Below, one piece after another: positions 21,311 through 29,195 of a stretch of 48,821 bases of DNA (position 1 is the stretch's first letter; each line of letters opens with the position of its first letter). The notes under the pieces are model-generated. The model saw only the letters and a program-made list of their open reading frames with translations. It was not told the DNA's origin and ran no database searches. The translations under genes and the position numbers were made by a program. The DNA is from Alphaproteobacteria bacterium (GTDB lineage Bacteria > Pseudomonadota > Alphaproteobacteria > SMXQ01): contig JAURLI010000046.1 of the NCBI GenBank assembly GCA_030831315.1, positions 1 to 48,821 of the forward strand, in the 5' to 3' direction.

Positions 21311-22273
21311 ATGGCAGCGATGATCGAGGTTGCCGGACTGGCCAAGCGCTTTGGCGCCATCCAGGCGGTAGACGGCATTTCGCTCGAGGTCAAAAAAGGC
21401 GAGGTGCTCGGCTTTCTCGGCCCCAACGGCGCCGGCAAGTCGACGACCATGAAAATGATCACCGGGTTTCTCGAGCCCGACGCGGGCACGGCGCGCGTCT
21501 GCGGTTTCGACATCCAGAAAAACCCGATCGAGGCCAAGCGCCATTTCGGCTACATGCCCGAAGGCGCGCCCAGCTACCAGGAGATGACGCCGCTCGGATT
21601 TTTCGGCTTCATCGCGGGCGTGCGCGGCTTTTCCGGACAGGAAGCGGACGACCGCATCAAGATCGCATCGAAGCGCACCCAGCTCGAAAGCGTCATGTAC
21701 CAGCCGATCGATACCCTGTCGCGCGGCTACAAGCGCCGCGTCGGCCTCGCCGCAGCGCTGCTGCATGATCCTGACGTGCTGATCCTCGACGAGCCGACCG
21801 ACGGCCTCGACCCCAACCAGAAGCACGAGGTGCGCACCCTGATCCAGGAGATGGCGCCCAACAAGGCGATCATCATTTCGACGCATATCCTCGAGGAAGT
21901 CGACGCGGTCTGTTCGCGCGCCATCATCATCGCACGCGGCCGCATCGTCGCCGACGGCACGCCCGGCGAACTCGAAGCCCGCTCGGCGACACACAACACG
22001 GTTTCCATCACGGCGACGGCGGAAACGCTGGCGCAACTGCAAGAGCCGGTATCATCTCTCAACAAGATCATGCGCGTCGATATCGACGGCAACCGGCTGA
22101 TCGCCGTGCCGGCAGCGGGCGCGGACGCCCTCGACGACGTGCGCGCGCTGGTACGCCAGAAAGGCGTGTCGGTGCAGGACATCCGTCTGGAACGGGGCCG
22201 GCTGGAGGACGTCTTCCGCGCCGTCACGACCGGTCAGTCCGCAGGCAACCAGTCCGCGGGAGGTGCACGATGA
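21311..22273 (+). CDS. ABC transporter ATP-binding protein (GldA-like)
   Basis: A 320-residue ABC ATPase with a C-terminal extension. Walker A is GPNGAGKSTT (about residue 38), the signature is LSRGYKRRVG (unlike the usual LSGGQ), Walker B is VLILDEPTDGLDP and the H-loop is ISTHILEEVD. LSRGYKRR-type signatures are seen in the GldA/Gld-like ATPases paired with GldF/GldG proteins. The stop overlaps the start of the permease gene (ATGA), so the two are co-translated. The exported substrate is unknown. In Bacteroidetes relatives are linked to gliding, but gliding is not implied here. Confidence 0.9.
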   Translation: MAAMIEVAGLAKRFGAIQAVDGISLEVKKGEVLGFLGPNGAGKSTTMKMITGFLEPDAGTARVCGFDIQKNPIEAKRHFGYMPEGAPSYQEMTPLGFFGFIAGVRGFSGQEADDRIKIASKRTQLESVMYQPIDTLSRGYKRRVGLAAALLHDPDVLILDEPTDGLDPNQKHEVRTLIQEMAPNKAIIISTHILEEVDAVCSRAIIIARGRIVADGTPGELEARSATHNTVSITATAETLAQLQEPVSSLNKIMRVDIDGNRLIAVPAAGADALDDVRALVRQKGVSVQDIRLERGRLEDVFRAVTTGQSAGNQSAGGAR

Positions 22274-23004
22274 GCACGGCCATGACCCTTTTCCGCCGCG
22301 AGTTCCTCAGCTACTTCGTGACGCCCGTGGCCTACGTTTTCATCGTCATCTTCCTGGCCCTGCTGGGCGCGATGACGTTCTTCCTTGGTGGGTTCTTCTC
22401 GCGCGGGCAGGCCGATCTGGCGCCGTTCTTCGCCTTTCATTCATGGCTTTACCTGCTGCTGATTCCCGCCGTCTCCATGCGGCTGTGGTCTGACGAGCGC
22501 AAGACCGGCACCATCGAACTGCTGCTCACCCTGCCAATTTCGCCGACCACCGCGGTGCTGGCGAAGTTCTTCGCCGCATGGGCCTTCGCCGCGGTCGCGC
22601 TGGCGCTGACCTTCCCGATCTGGATCACGGTCAATTACCTGGGCAATCCGGACAACGGCGTGATCGTCGCGGGCTATGTCGGCAGCCTCGTCATGGGGGG
22701 CGCGTTCCTCGCCATCGGGTCGTGTTTCTCGACCGCGTCGAAAAACCAGGTCATCGCCTTCGTGCTGGCGGTGATGGTCAGTCTGATCTTCACCGTGGCC
22801 GGCACGCCGCTGGTGCTCGAATTCATTTCGGGATGGGCGCCGCAGGCGGCAATCGACCTGGTGGCGAGCCTGTCGTTCATCGCCAATTTCGACGCCATAT
22901 CGAAGGGCGTGCTCGATCTCGTGAATCTCGTCTACTTCGCGTCGGTGATCGTGCTGTTCCTGTTCATCAACGTCGTCCTCGTCAACACGCTCAAGGCGCG
23001 ATAG
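22270..23004 (+). CDS. ABC transporter permease (GldF-like, ABC-2 type)
   Basis: A 244-residue integral membrane protein with six likely helices. It starts MSTAMTLFRREFLSYFVTPV, has the SMRLWSDERKTGTIELLLTLP cytoplasmic motif near residue 75 that is typical of ABC-2/GldF permeases, and ends in a hydrophobic segment with LFLFINVVLVNTLKAR. It overlaps the ATPase gene by 4 bases and is followed 10 bases later by the GldG-like gene, so it is the membrane partner of both. Confidence 0.9.
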   Translation: MSTAMTLFRREFLSYFVTPVAYVFIVIFLALLGAMTFFLGGFFSRGQADLAPFFAFHSWLYLLLIPAVSMRLWSDERKTGTIELLLTLPISPTTAVLAKFFAAWAFAAVALALTFPIWITVNYLGNPDNGVIVAGYVGSLVMGGAFLAIGSCFSTASKNQVIAFVLAVMVSLIFTVAGTPLVLEFISGWAPQAAIDLVASLSFIANFDAISKGVLDLVNLVYFASVIVLFLFINVVLVNTLKAR

Positions 23005-23014
23005 GAGAAGACCA

Positions 23015-25072
23015 ATGGCGAATTCTTCCTTCCTCTCGTCCCTCGCTGGCCGCCGTTCGCTCGCGGTCTGGGCGATCGCGCTCGGCATCGTGCTGTTCGT
23101 GTCCGCCAACATCATCGCCCGCAGCGCGCTGGTGGGCGCGCGCGCCGACCTGACGTCGGACAAGCTGTTCACGCTTTCGCCCGGCACCTACAAGGTGCTG
23201 AGCCAGATCGACGAACCGGTGACGTTGCGCCTCTATTTCTCCGCCGCGCTCGGCAAGCAGCTTCCCGCGCTTTCAAAATACGCGACACGGGTACGCGACC
23301 TGCTCAAGGAATATGTCGCTAATTCGGGCGGCAAGATCCGCCTGCTGGAAGTCGATCCCGTTGCCTTCTCCGACGCCGAAGACGAAGCCGTCGCCGCCGG
23401 GCTTCAGGGCCTGCCGCTCGATCGCACCGGCGAGATGGTCTACTTCGGCCTTGCGGGCACGAATTCGACCGACGAGAGCGAGGTCATCTCGTTCTTCTCG
23501 CCCGACCGCGAAGCCTTCCTCGAATACGACCTGACCAAGGTCATCTACCGGCTGGCGAACCCGGAACGCAAGGTGATCGGCCTGATGAGCTGGCTGCCGG
23601 TGCGCGGCTTCCCCGGCTCGATGATGGCGCGCATGTCGGCGATGGGCCAGCCCTGGCAGATGCCGACGCAGCTCGCGCAGCTGTTCAAGGTCGAGGATGT
23701 CTCCACCGAGGCCGCGGAAATCCCTGCCTCCGTCGATGTCCTGTTCGTTTTCCATCCGGCGGGCATTTCGCCCCGCGCGCTTTATGCCGTCGATCAGTTC
23801 CTGATGCGCGGCGGCCGCGCGCTAATCTTCGTCGATCCGCTGGCCGAGGTCGCCCAGCAGGTCCCCGGCCCCACCGGCAAGTTCGTCGATACGTCTTCCA
23901 GCCTGAAGCCGATCTTCGACCAGTGGGGACTTGAATACGACCCGACCAAGGTCGCCGCCGACATGGTCGCGGCCTATCGCGTCAATGCGGGCAACGATTC
24001 GCGCCCCGTGCCCATCGCCTATCCGGCGTGGTTGCGGCTGGACAAGTCGAATGCCGTCGGCAACGACCTGATCACCACCGAAATCGACAACATGGTCATG
24101 GCGACGGCCGGCGCCCTTTCGATGAAGGCCGGCACGGGCATGAGCTTCACGCCGCTGGTTGCGACGTCGGAACAGTCGATGCTGCTGAACGCCGAGGAAC
24201 TGAAAGGCGGGCGCCCCGATTTCGAGGGCATCGTGCGAAACTTCAAGCCGACCGGCAAACGGCTGGTGCTGGCGGCCCGCATCAGCGGCCCGTCCAAGAC
24301 CTCCTTCCCGAAAGGACCGCCGGCGGTCGAGGAATACATGAAGGACGACCCGGAAGGCGAGCGCAAGCGCCGGGCCGAAAACGACGAACTGCCTCGCAAG
24401 AAGACAGATGCGGAAAAACGCAAGGAAGCGGAAGACATCCGCGCCCGCCTTGCCAAGTCGCACCGCGACCAGTCGGCGCAGCCCATCCATGCGGTCGTCG
24501 TCACCGACGCCGACATGCTGCAGGACCGCTTCTGGGTGCAGGCGCAGAACCTGTTCGGCCAGACCATCGCCGTGCCGGTGTCCGACAACATGAACCTGAC
24601 CACGAACGCGATCGACAACCTGACCGGCTCTAACGAGCTGATCGGGCTGCGCTCGCGCGGCGTGTCGCGCAGGCCCTTCACCCTGGTCGAGGATCTCACC
24701 CGCAAGGCGGAGCTGAACCTGCGCGCCAAGGAACGCGAGTTGCAGAAGCGGCGCGAGGAAACTGAGCGTAAGCTGGCCGAACTGCAGACGCCGGGCCGTG
24801 GCCCCCAGCAGGGCGCAGGGGCCGAACGCACGATCCTGAGCCCGGCGCAGGTTCGCGAAATCAACAAGTTCAAGGCGGAACTCCTGTCCATTCGCAAGGA
24901 ACTGCGCGCAGTCCAGCTTGGCCTGCGCAAGGACATCGAGGAACTGGAAGGCCGCCTGTGGCTGTTCAACATCGGGATGATCCCGCTTCTGGTGGCACTG
25001 GCCGCGATCGGCCTTGGGCTTGCGCGGATGCGCCGGCGCCGCCAGCGCATGGAAACGGAAGCGAGGGGCTAA
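23015..25072 (+). CDS. GldG-like ABC transporter auxiliary protein
   Basis: A 685-residue membrane-anchored protein with one N-terminal helix (about 15-40), a large periplasmic part and one C-terminal helix (about 650-670) followed by a basic tail. ADLTSDKLFTLSPGTYKVL and LRLYFSAALGKQLP are hallmarks of the GldG / ABC_transp_aux family. Between about 430 and 480 and again at 560-640 it has charged helical, probably coiled-coil stretches (KAKERELQKRREETERKLAE). AGGAGAAG precedes the start. Families of this type work with GldA/GldF-type transporters; the role outside gliding bacteria is not settled. Confidence 0.88.
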   Translation: MANSSFLSSLAGRRSLAVWAIALGIVLFVSANIIARSALVGARADLTSDKLFTLSPGTYKVLSQIDEPVTLRLYFSAALGKQLPALSKYATRVRDLLKEYVANSGGKIRLLEVDPVAFSDAEDEAVAAGLQGLPLDRTGEMVYFGLAGTNSTDESEVISFFSPDREAFLEYDLTKVIYRLANPERKVIGLMSWLPVRGFPGSMMARMSAMGQPWQMPTQLAQLFKVEDVSTEAAEIPASVDVLFVFHPAGISPRALYAVDQFLMRGGRALIFVDPLAEVAQQVPGPTGKFVDTSSSLKPIFDQWGLEYDPTKVAADMVAAYRVNAGNDSRPVPIAYPAWLRLDKSNAVGNDLITTEIDNMVMATAGALSMKAGTGMSFTPLVATSEQSMLLNAEELKGGRPDFEGIVRNFKPTGKRLVLAARISGPSKTSFPKGPPAVEEYMKDDPEGERKRRAENDELPRKKTDAEKRKEAEDIRARLAKSHRDQSAQPIHAVVVTDADMLQDRFWVQAQNLFGQTIAVPVSDNMNLTTNAIDNLTGSNELIGLRSRGVSRRPFTLVEDLTRKAELNLRAKERELQKRREETERKLAELQTPGRGPQQGAGAERTILSPAQVREINKFKAELLSIRKELRAVQLGLRKDIEELEGRLWLFNIGMIPLLVALAAIGLGLARMRRRRQRMETEARG

Positions 25073-25075
25073 ATC

Positions 25076-26173
25076 ATGTCCATTAAATCCTTCGCCAATC
25101 TTGTTATCGTCACCATTATCGCGGCGCTGGTCGCCGGATGGATCGTCATCGGCCGCGACACGGGCTCGGGCCTGCGCGGCGACGGCACGGTGATGTTCCC
25201 CGACCTCGCCCAGCGCGTGAACGATGTTCGCTCCATCAAGACGACGCGCGGCACCTTTACTTCGACGCTGGAAAGCCGCGAAGCGGGCGGCAAGATCACC
25301 TGGTCGCTTAAGGAGCTTTACGGCTACCCGGTGCCGATCGAGATCGTCCGCGCTGTCGCCGCCGGCATGGCGCAATTGCGCCAGATCGAGGCCAAGACTG
25401 CGCGCCCGCGACTTTATGGGCGCATTCACGTTTCCGATCCGCACACCGACAAGGCGTCCAAGGGCGCACTGGTCGAACTGTTCGACGCCAAGGGCGGGAA
25501 GATGGGCGAGTTGATCGTCGGCCTCGACAAGGGCAGCGTGCTCTCCATCGGCGACATCTACGTGCGCCGCCCGGGCGAAGAGCGCGCATGGCTCGCCCGT
25601 GGCAAGGTGCCGGTCCCGGACAAGCAGGTCGGCTGGCTGAACCAGATGATCGTCGAGGTGGACCTGCCGCGGATGCGCGAGACGACGCTGTTCGTCCCCG
25701 GCGAAAAGCCGTTGCGCGTCTACAAGAACACGCAAGACGACCGCGACTTCATCCTCGAGGGGATGCCGAAGGACCGTGAGCTTAAGGAACTGTTCGGGGC
25801 CGAGGACATTCCGCGCGCGCTGCAGAGCCTGAATTTCGAGGACGTCAAGCGCGACAGCGATATCGGCATCGATTACGCGGCAACGCCGCGTGCCCGCCAC
25901 TTCACCTTCGACGGACTGATCGTCGAGGTCTGGGCCAAGACCGTCGACGGCAAGCTGTGGGTCGCGATCAAGGCGCGCCCCGATCCCGCGCCGAAGGATC
26001 CGGCCAAGGTGGATGCCGCCAAGATCGCCGCCGACGTTGCCAAGATCAACGGCGTGGTCGGCGGTTGGGCCTACACGCTCAACGAGTTCGAGACAAAGAA
26101 CCTGAACAAGACCATGGCCAACATGACGCAACCGCGTGATGCGGGCGGCGATCCGTCGAAGAAGAAGAACTAG
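25076..26173 (+). CDS. DUF4340-domain protein
   Basis: A 365-residue protein with one N-terminal hydrophobic helix (about 7-25, IVTIIAALVAGWIVIGRD) and a soluble periplasmic part rich in beta-strand pattern. VNDVRSIKTTRGTFTSTLES and WLARGKVPVPDKQVGWLNQ fit the DUF4340 repeats that commonly accompany GldG-like genes. It starts 3 bases after the GldG-like stop and ends the four-gene operon. Its molecular role is unknown. It converges on the GntR regulator gene 14 bases away. Confidence 0.83.
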   Translation: MSIKSFANLVIVTIIAALVAGWIVIGRDTGSGLRGDGTVMFPDLAQRVNDVRSIKTTRGTFTSTLESREAGGKITWSLKELYGYPVPIEIVRAVAAGMAQLRQIEAKTARPRLYGRIHVSDPHTDKASKGALVELFDAKGGKMGELIVGLDKGSVLSIGDIYVRRPGEERAWLARGKVPVPDKQVGWLNQMIVEVDLPRMRETTLFVPGEKPLRVYKNTQDDRDFILEGMPKDRELKELFGAEDIPRALQSLNFEDVKRDSDIGIDYAATPRARHFTFDGLIVEVWAKTVDGKLWVAIKARPDPAPKDPAKVDAAKIAADVAKINGVVGGWAYTLNEFETKNLNKTMANMTQPRDAGGDPSKKKN

Positions 26174-26187
26174 GTGAAGGCCCGACC

Positions 26188-26922
26188 CTAGCGCAGGGTA
26201 TTGCGGTAACGCAGCCGGTCGGTGGGAAAGCGCATGCGGCGGGTTTCCGCGGGCGTGCCGTCGAGCGCATAGGAAATACGGTGAACCCCGAGCAACGGCG
26301 TGCCTTCGGCAATGTCGAGCTGGGCCGCGTCCTCTGCATCGGCGGCGACCGCCTCGATCCATTCCTCGGCGCGAACGACAAGAATGCCGAAGTGCTTCTC
26401 CATGATCAGGTATGAATTCATCCGCACCGCATCGCGCATCAGCTCCGGCAGGCCGGGGAAGCGCTTGCTTGAAACGACAATGCGCTCGATCAGCGCCGGA
26501 CGGTTATCGACCGGGCGAATCCGGTAGATACGATAGACGGGCTCGTCTTCGGCAAGGCGCAGGTCGCGGCTTTCGCGCTCGTTGGCCTCGCCTTCGGTCC
26601 AGGCGAAATGGAGCGCCTTGCCCGGCGAGGCAATGCGGTTGTCTTCGGTGACGATGGAAAAGAAATGCAGCGCCGATTCGGAGCCGCGCGCCGACACGAA
26701 AGTGCCCTTGCCCTGATGGCGGATGACGAGGTGATCGGCGGCCATCTCCTCGATGGCCTTGCGCACGGTACCCTGGCTGACCCGGTATTCGGCGGCAAGC
26801 TTCGCCTCGCTGGGCAAAACCTCCCCCGGCTTCCAGTCGCCCGAAAGGACGCGCTGGATCAGCAATTCCTTGATCTGCTGGTACAGGGGGTGAAAACCGA
26901 GCCCCTGATTAGATTCCGACAT
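26188..26922 (-). CDS. GntR-family regulator with UTRA domain (HutC subfamily)
   Basis: A 244-residue transcription factor. The start MSESNQGLGFHPLYQQIKEL was chosen because the recognisable fold begins there; the frame is open 36 codons further. The winged helix spans about 12-78 (GDWKPGEVLPSEAKLAAEYR, VSQGTVRKAIEEMAADHLVI) and is followed by GKGTFVS. The UTRA ligand-binding half spans about 100-240 (EPVYRIYRIRPVDNRPALIE, EGTPLLGVHRISYALDGTPA). It is the last gene of the run with an SDR, two PrpD proteins and a TctC-like protein, so it probably represses those genes in response to a small acid. GTATAC at 27002-27007 is a possible operator half. Confidence 0.93.
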   Translation of the reverse strand: MSESNQGLGFHPLYQQIKELLIQRVLSGDWKPGEVLPSEAKLAAEYRVSQGTVRKAIEEMAADHLVIRHQGKGTFVSARGSESALHFFSIVTEDNRIASPGKALHFAWTEGEANERESRDLRLAEDEPVYRIYRIRPVDNRPALIERIVVSSKRFPGLPELMRDAVRMNSYLIMEKHFGILVVRAEEWIEAVAADAEDAAQLDIAEGTPLLGVHRISYALDGTPAETRRMRFPTDRLRYRNTLR

Positions 26923-27057
26923 CTGCGCGGAATACCCGACCGATACCGAGGGGCGGCCTCCCTTGCCGCCCGTTGCGACTTTTTCACCTGATTTTGCAGC
27001 AGTATACCGCCCGCCCATGAAGGTGATCAAGCGGCGCTAAACCTCGAAACGCGGCGA

Positions 27058-27813
27058 TCACGGCAAATAAGCGCCGCCGTTGACGTGAATCGTCTGGCCG
27101 GTGACGTAACGGGCATGGGGACCGCACAGGTGACGCACCATGCCCGCGACCTCGTGCGGGCGGCCCTGGCGGCCGACGATCGCCTCCAGATGGCCATGCG
27201 CGTGCGGCACCGCACTGTTGCCGTCGCGGGTGGTGTCGATCAGACCCGGCACGACGCAATTGACGGTGATGCCGTGGGGCGCCAGCTCATGGGCAAGGCC
27301 CTTGGTCAGCCCGACGATGCCCGCCTTGGCCGCCGTCACATGGCAGCGCTCGGCGGCGCCGGCATGAGCGGTCAGGCCGCCCATGGAAATGATGGCGCCG
27401 GACTTCTGGGCGATCATGTGCGGGGCCACGGCGCGGGCGCAGAGGAACGCGCCATCGAGGATGATCGCCACCACCTTGCGCCATTCTTCGAAGGACATCT
27501 CGGTCAGCGGCGAGCGCAACCGCACGGCAGCGTTGTTGACGAGGATATCGACCCTGCCGAAGGCCTTGATTGTCTGCGCGACCAGGTTCTGGACATCGGC
27601 TTCCTTGGTCACATCGCCCTGAACAGCGATGGCTTCGCCGCCCGCGTCGCGGATTTCCTTCGCCACGCCTTCAGCAAGGTCCATGGACGCGCGGGTATTG
27701 ACGACGATCCGCGCGCCGCCTTCGGCGAGCGCCAAGGCCATGGCGCGGCCGATGTTCTGGGCCGAGCCGGTGAGGATGGCAACCTTGCCGTCGAGTTCGC
27801 GGGCGGTGGTCAT
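27058..27813 (-). CDS. Short-chain dehydrogenase/reductase-fold protein lacking the usual Ser/Tyr
   Basis: A 251-residue SDR. The Rossmann motif TGSAQNIGRAMA, the NNAA motif at about 93-96 and the C-terminal VTGQTIHVNGGAYLP are normal. The active-site region is not: the stretch ISMGGLTAHAGAAERCHVTA followed by AKAG has Lys163, but the position four residues before it, normally Tyr, is Val159 (preceded by His158), and the position of the usual Ser is Gly146. I recall related proteins with the same HV..AKAG pattern, so it may be a subfamily rather than a lesion. It lies 17 bases after the PrpD gene at 27831 and probably acts in the same pathway. Confidence 0.88.
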   Translation of the reverse strand: MTTARELDGKVAILTGSAQNIGRAMALALAEGGARIVVNTRASMDLAEGVAKEIRDAGGEAIAVQGDVTKEADVQNLVAQTIKAFGRVDILVNNAAVRLRSPLTEMSFEEWRKVVAIILDGAFLCARAVAPHMIAQKSGAIISMGGLTAHAGAAERCHVTAAKAGIVGLTKGLAHELAPHGITVNCVVPGLIDTTRDGNSAVPHAHGHLEAIVGRQGRPHEVAGMVRHLCGPHARYVTGQTIHVNGGAYLP

Positions 27814-27830
27814 GGGTCTGTCTCCGTTGG

Positions 27831-29195
27831 TTAGTCACGAAAGGCCGAGAGCGCGCCGAGATCACCGAGCGCGGGCAGGCCTTCGAGAAGCGCCAGCAGG
27901 CGGTCGGCACGGTCTGCCGTCATGCCGCCATAGGCGAGGTTGGCGCGGAATTTTTTCACGATGTCTTCGCGTGTCAGCGGCTGGCGCACGCCACCGCGCA
28001 GGCAGGGCTGGAATTCCTCGCGCACGCTGCCGTCTTTCAACACGGCACGGACATGGCCGGTGTAGTTCGCGGGATATTCGTTTGCGGGATCGACCTCAAA
28101 GGACACCTTGGCGGCAAGCGCCAGAACGTCGGGCGCCTGTACGCGCGTGTCGGTGAACTGGGCAAGGCCGGCATCGCCGTCGAGGAACCCGACGGCGACA
28201 CAATAGGGACCGGAGAACTTGCCGCCATAGGCCGATGGCGGACGGCGCTTGAGCTCGATCGGCGCCCACAGGCGATGGACAGTGCCCTCGCCCACCTTGC
28301 AGGTGATCGCCTCGATGTCATCGGCGCGCACGCCAGATGCGGCAAGGCGCACGGCGCAGTCGATATAGGGCTGGCACATGGTGCCGCAGGCATAGGGCTT
28401 GAACGACAGGCGGCCCGCCTCCCATCGGGTGCCGAGATCATCGACCAGCGGGCTGCAATCGGGCGCCTTGTCATGGGCGAAGGCAAAGTAGAAACCGTGG
28501 GTACCCTCGAACACCGAGGACGGCCCGCGGAACCCGGCACCGGCCATGCGCCCGGCGCGGATGCCGGCCTGCGCCGCCCAGCCCGCGTGCATGCGCTTGG
28601 TCCAGGACCCGTCGGCAAGGTATTCGATGATGCCCGAGGCCATCGACCCGGCGAGGCCGAAGGCGTTGACCAGTCCCGCGCGGTCGAGGCCGAGCGCGAC
28701 ACCGGCCGCCGCGGCGGCCCCCATGGCGCCGATCACCGCGGTCGGGTGATAGCCCGCCTTGTGAACGTTGGTGCCGGCAATGAGGCCCATGCGGCACATG
28801 ATCTCGATGCCCGCCGCCATGGCGGTGAAGGCACGCGCGCCGGAAATGCCCTTCTCCTGCGCCAGCGCCAGAACCGCAGGCACGACCACCGCGCCCGAAT
28901 GCACCGGGCAGCCTTCGTAGGTGTTGTCGAAGTCCTCGCCATGCGCGCCGGTGCCGTTGATCATCGCGGCGGTAACCGCGTCGGCATCGCGCCCGTGGCC
29001 GAAGACGGTCGCCTTGCCGGGCCCGGCATCCCAACCCACCGCCAGCATCTTCATGTAGTCTTCGATGCGGGCCGCGTAAGACAGGCCGACGGTGTCGATC
29101 AGGCTGAACAGCGTGCCTTCATGGGCGCCTTCCGGCAGCTTCACCCCATCGAGCCCGACCAGCCAGTCGGCAAGCGTTTCGGCGACCGTCGCCAT
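27831..29195 (-). CDS. MmgE/PrpD family protein (first of a pair)
   Basis: A 454-residue protein of the MmgE/PrpD fold, which includes 2-methylcitrate dehydratase, cis-aconitate decarboxylase and iminodisuccinate epimerase. Visible segments: NGTGAHGEDFDNTYEGCPVH near 95 (the conserved HxxDxDD-like active-site region), GYHPTAVIGAMGAAAAAG near 145, KRMHAGWAAQAGIRAGRMAG near 200 and KPYACGTMCQPYIDCAVRLA near 265. Its ATG overlaps the stop of the upstream PrpD gene (TGATG), so the two are co-translated and may form a heteromer. The substrate cannot be told from sequence. Confidence 0.9.
   Translation of the reverse strand: MATVAETLADWLVGLDGVKLPEGAHEGTLFSLIDTVGLSYAARIEDYMKMLAVGWDAGPGKATVFGHGRDADAVTAAMINGTGAHGEDFDNTYEGCPVHSGAVVVPAVLALAQEKGISGARAFTAMAAGIEIMCRMGLIAGTNVHKAGYHPTAVIGAMGAAAAAGVALGLDRAGLVNAFGLAGSMASGIIEYLADGSWTKRMHAGWAAQAGIRAGRMAGAGFRGPSSVFEGTHGFYFAFAHDKAPDCSPLVDDLGTRWEAGRLSFKPYACGTMCQPYIDCAVRLAASGVRADDIEAITCKVGEGTVHRLWAPIELKRRPPSAYGGKFSGPYCVAVGFLDGDAGLAQFTDTRVQAPDVLALAAKVSFEVDPANEYPANYTGHVRAVLKDGSVREEFQPCLRGGVRQPLTREDIVKKFRANLAYGGMTADRADRLLALLEGLPALGDLGALSAFRD

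Noticed and set aside
23822-26362. An 846-residue minus-strand open frame opposite the GldG-like and DUF4340 genes
   Set aside because: Shadow frame of two clear plus-strand genes; no ribosome-binding site or recognisable motif.
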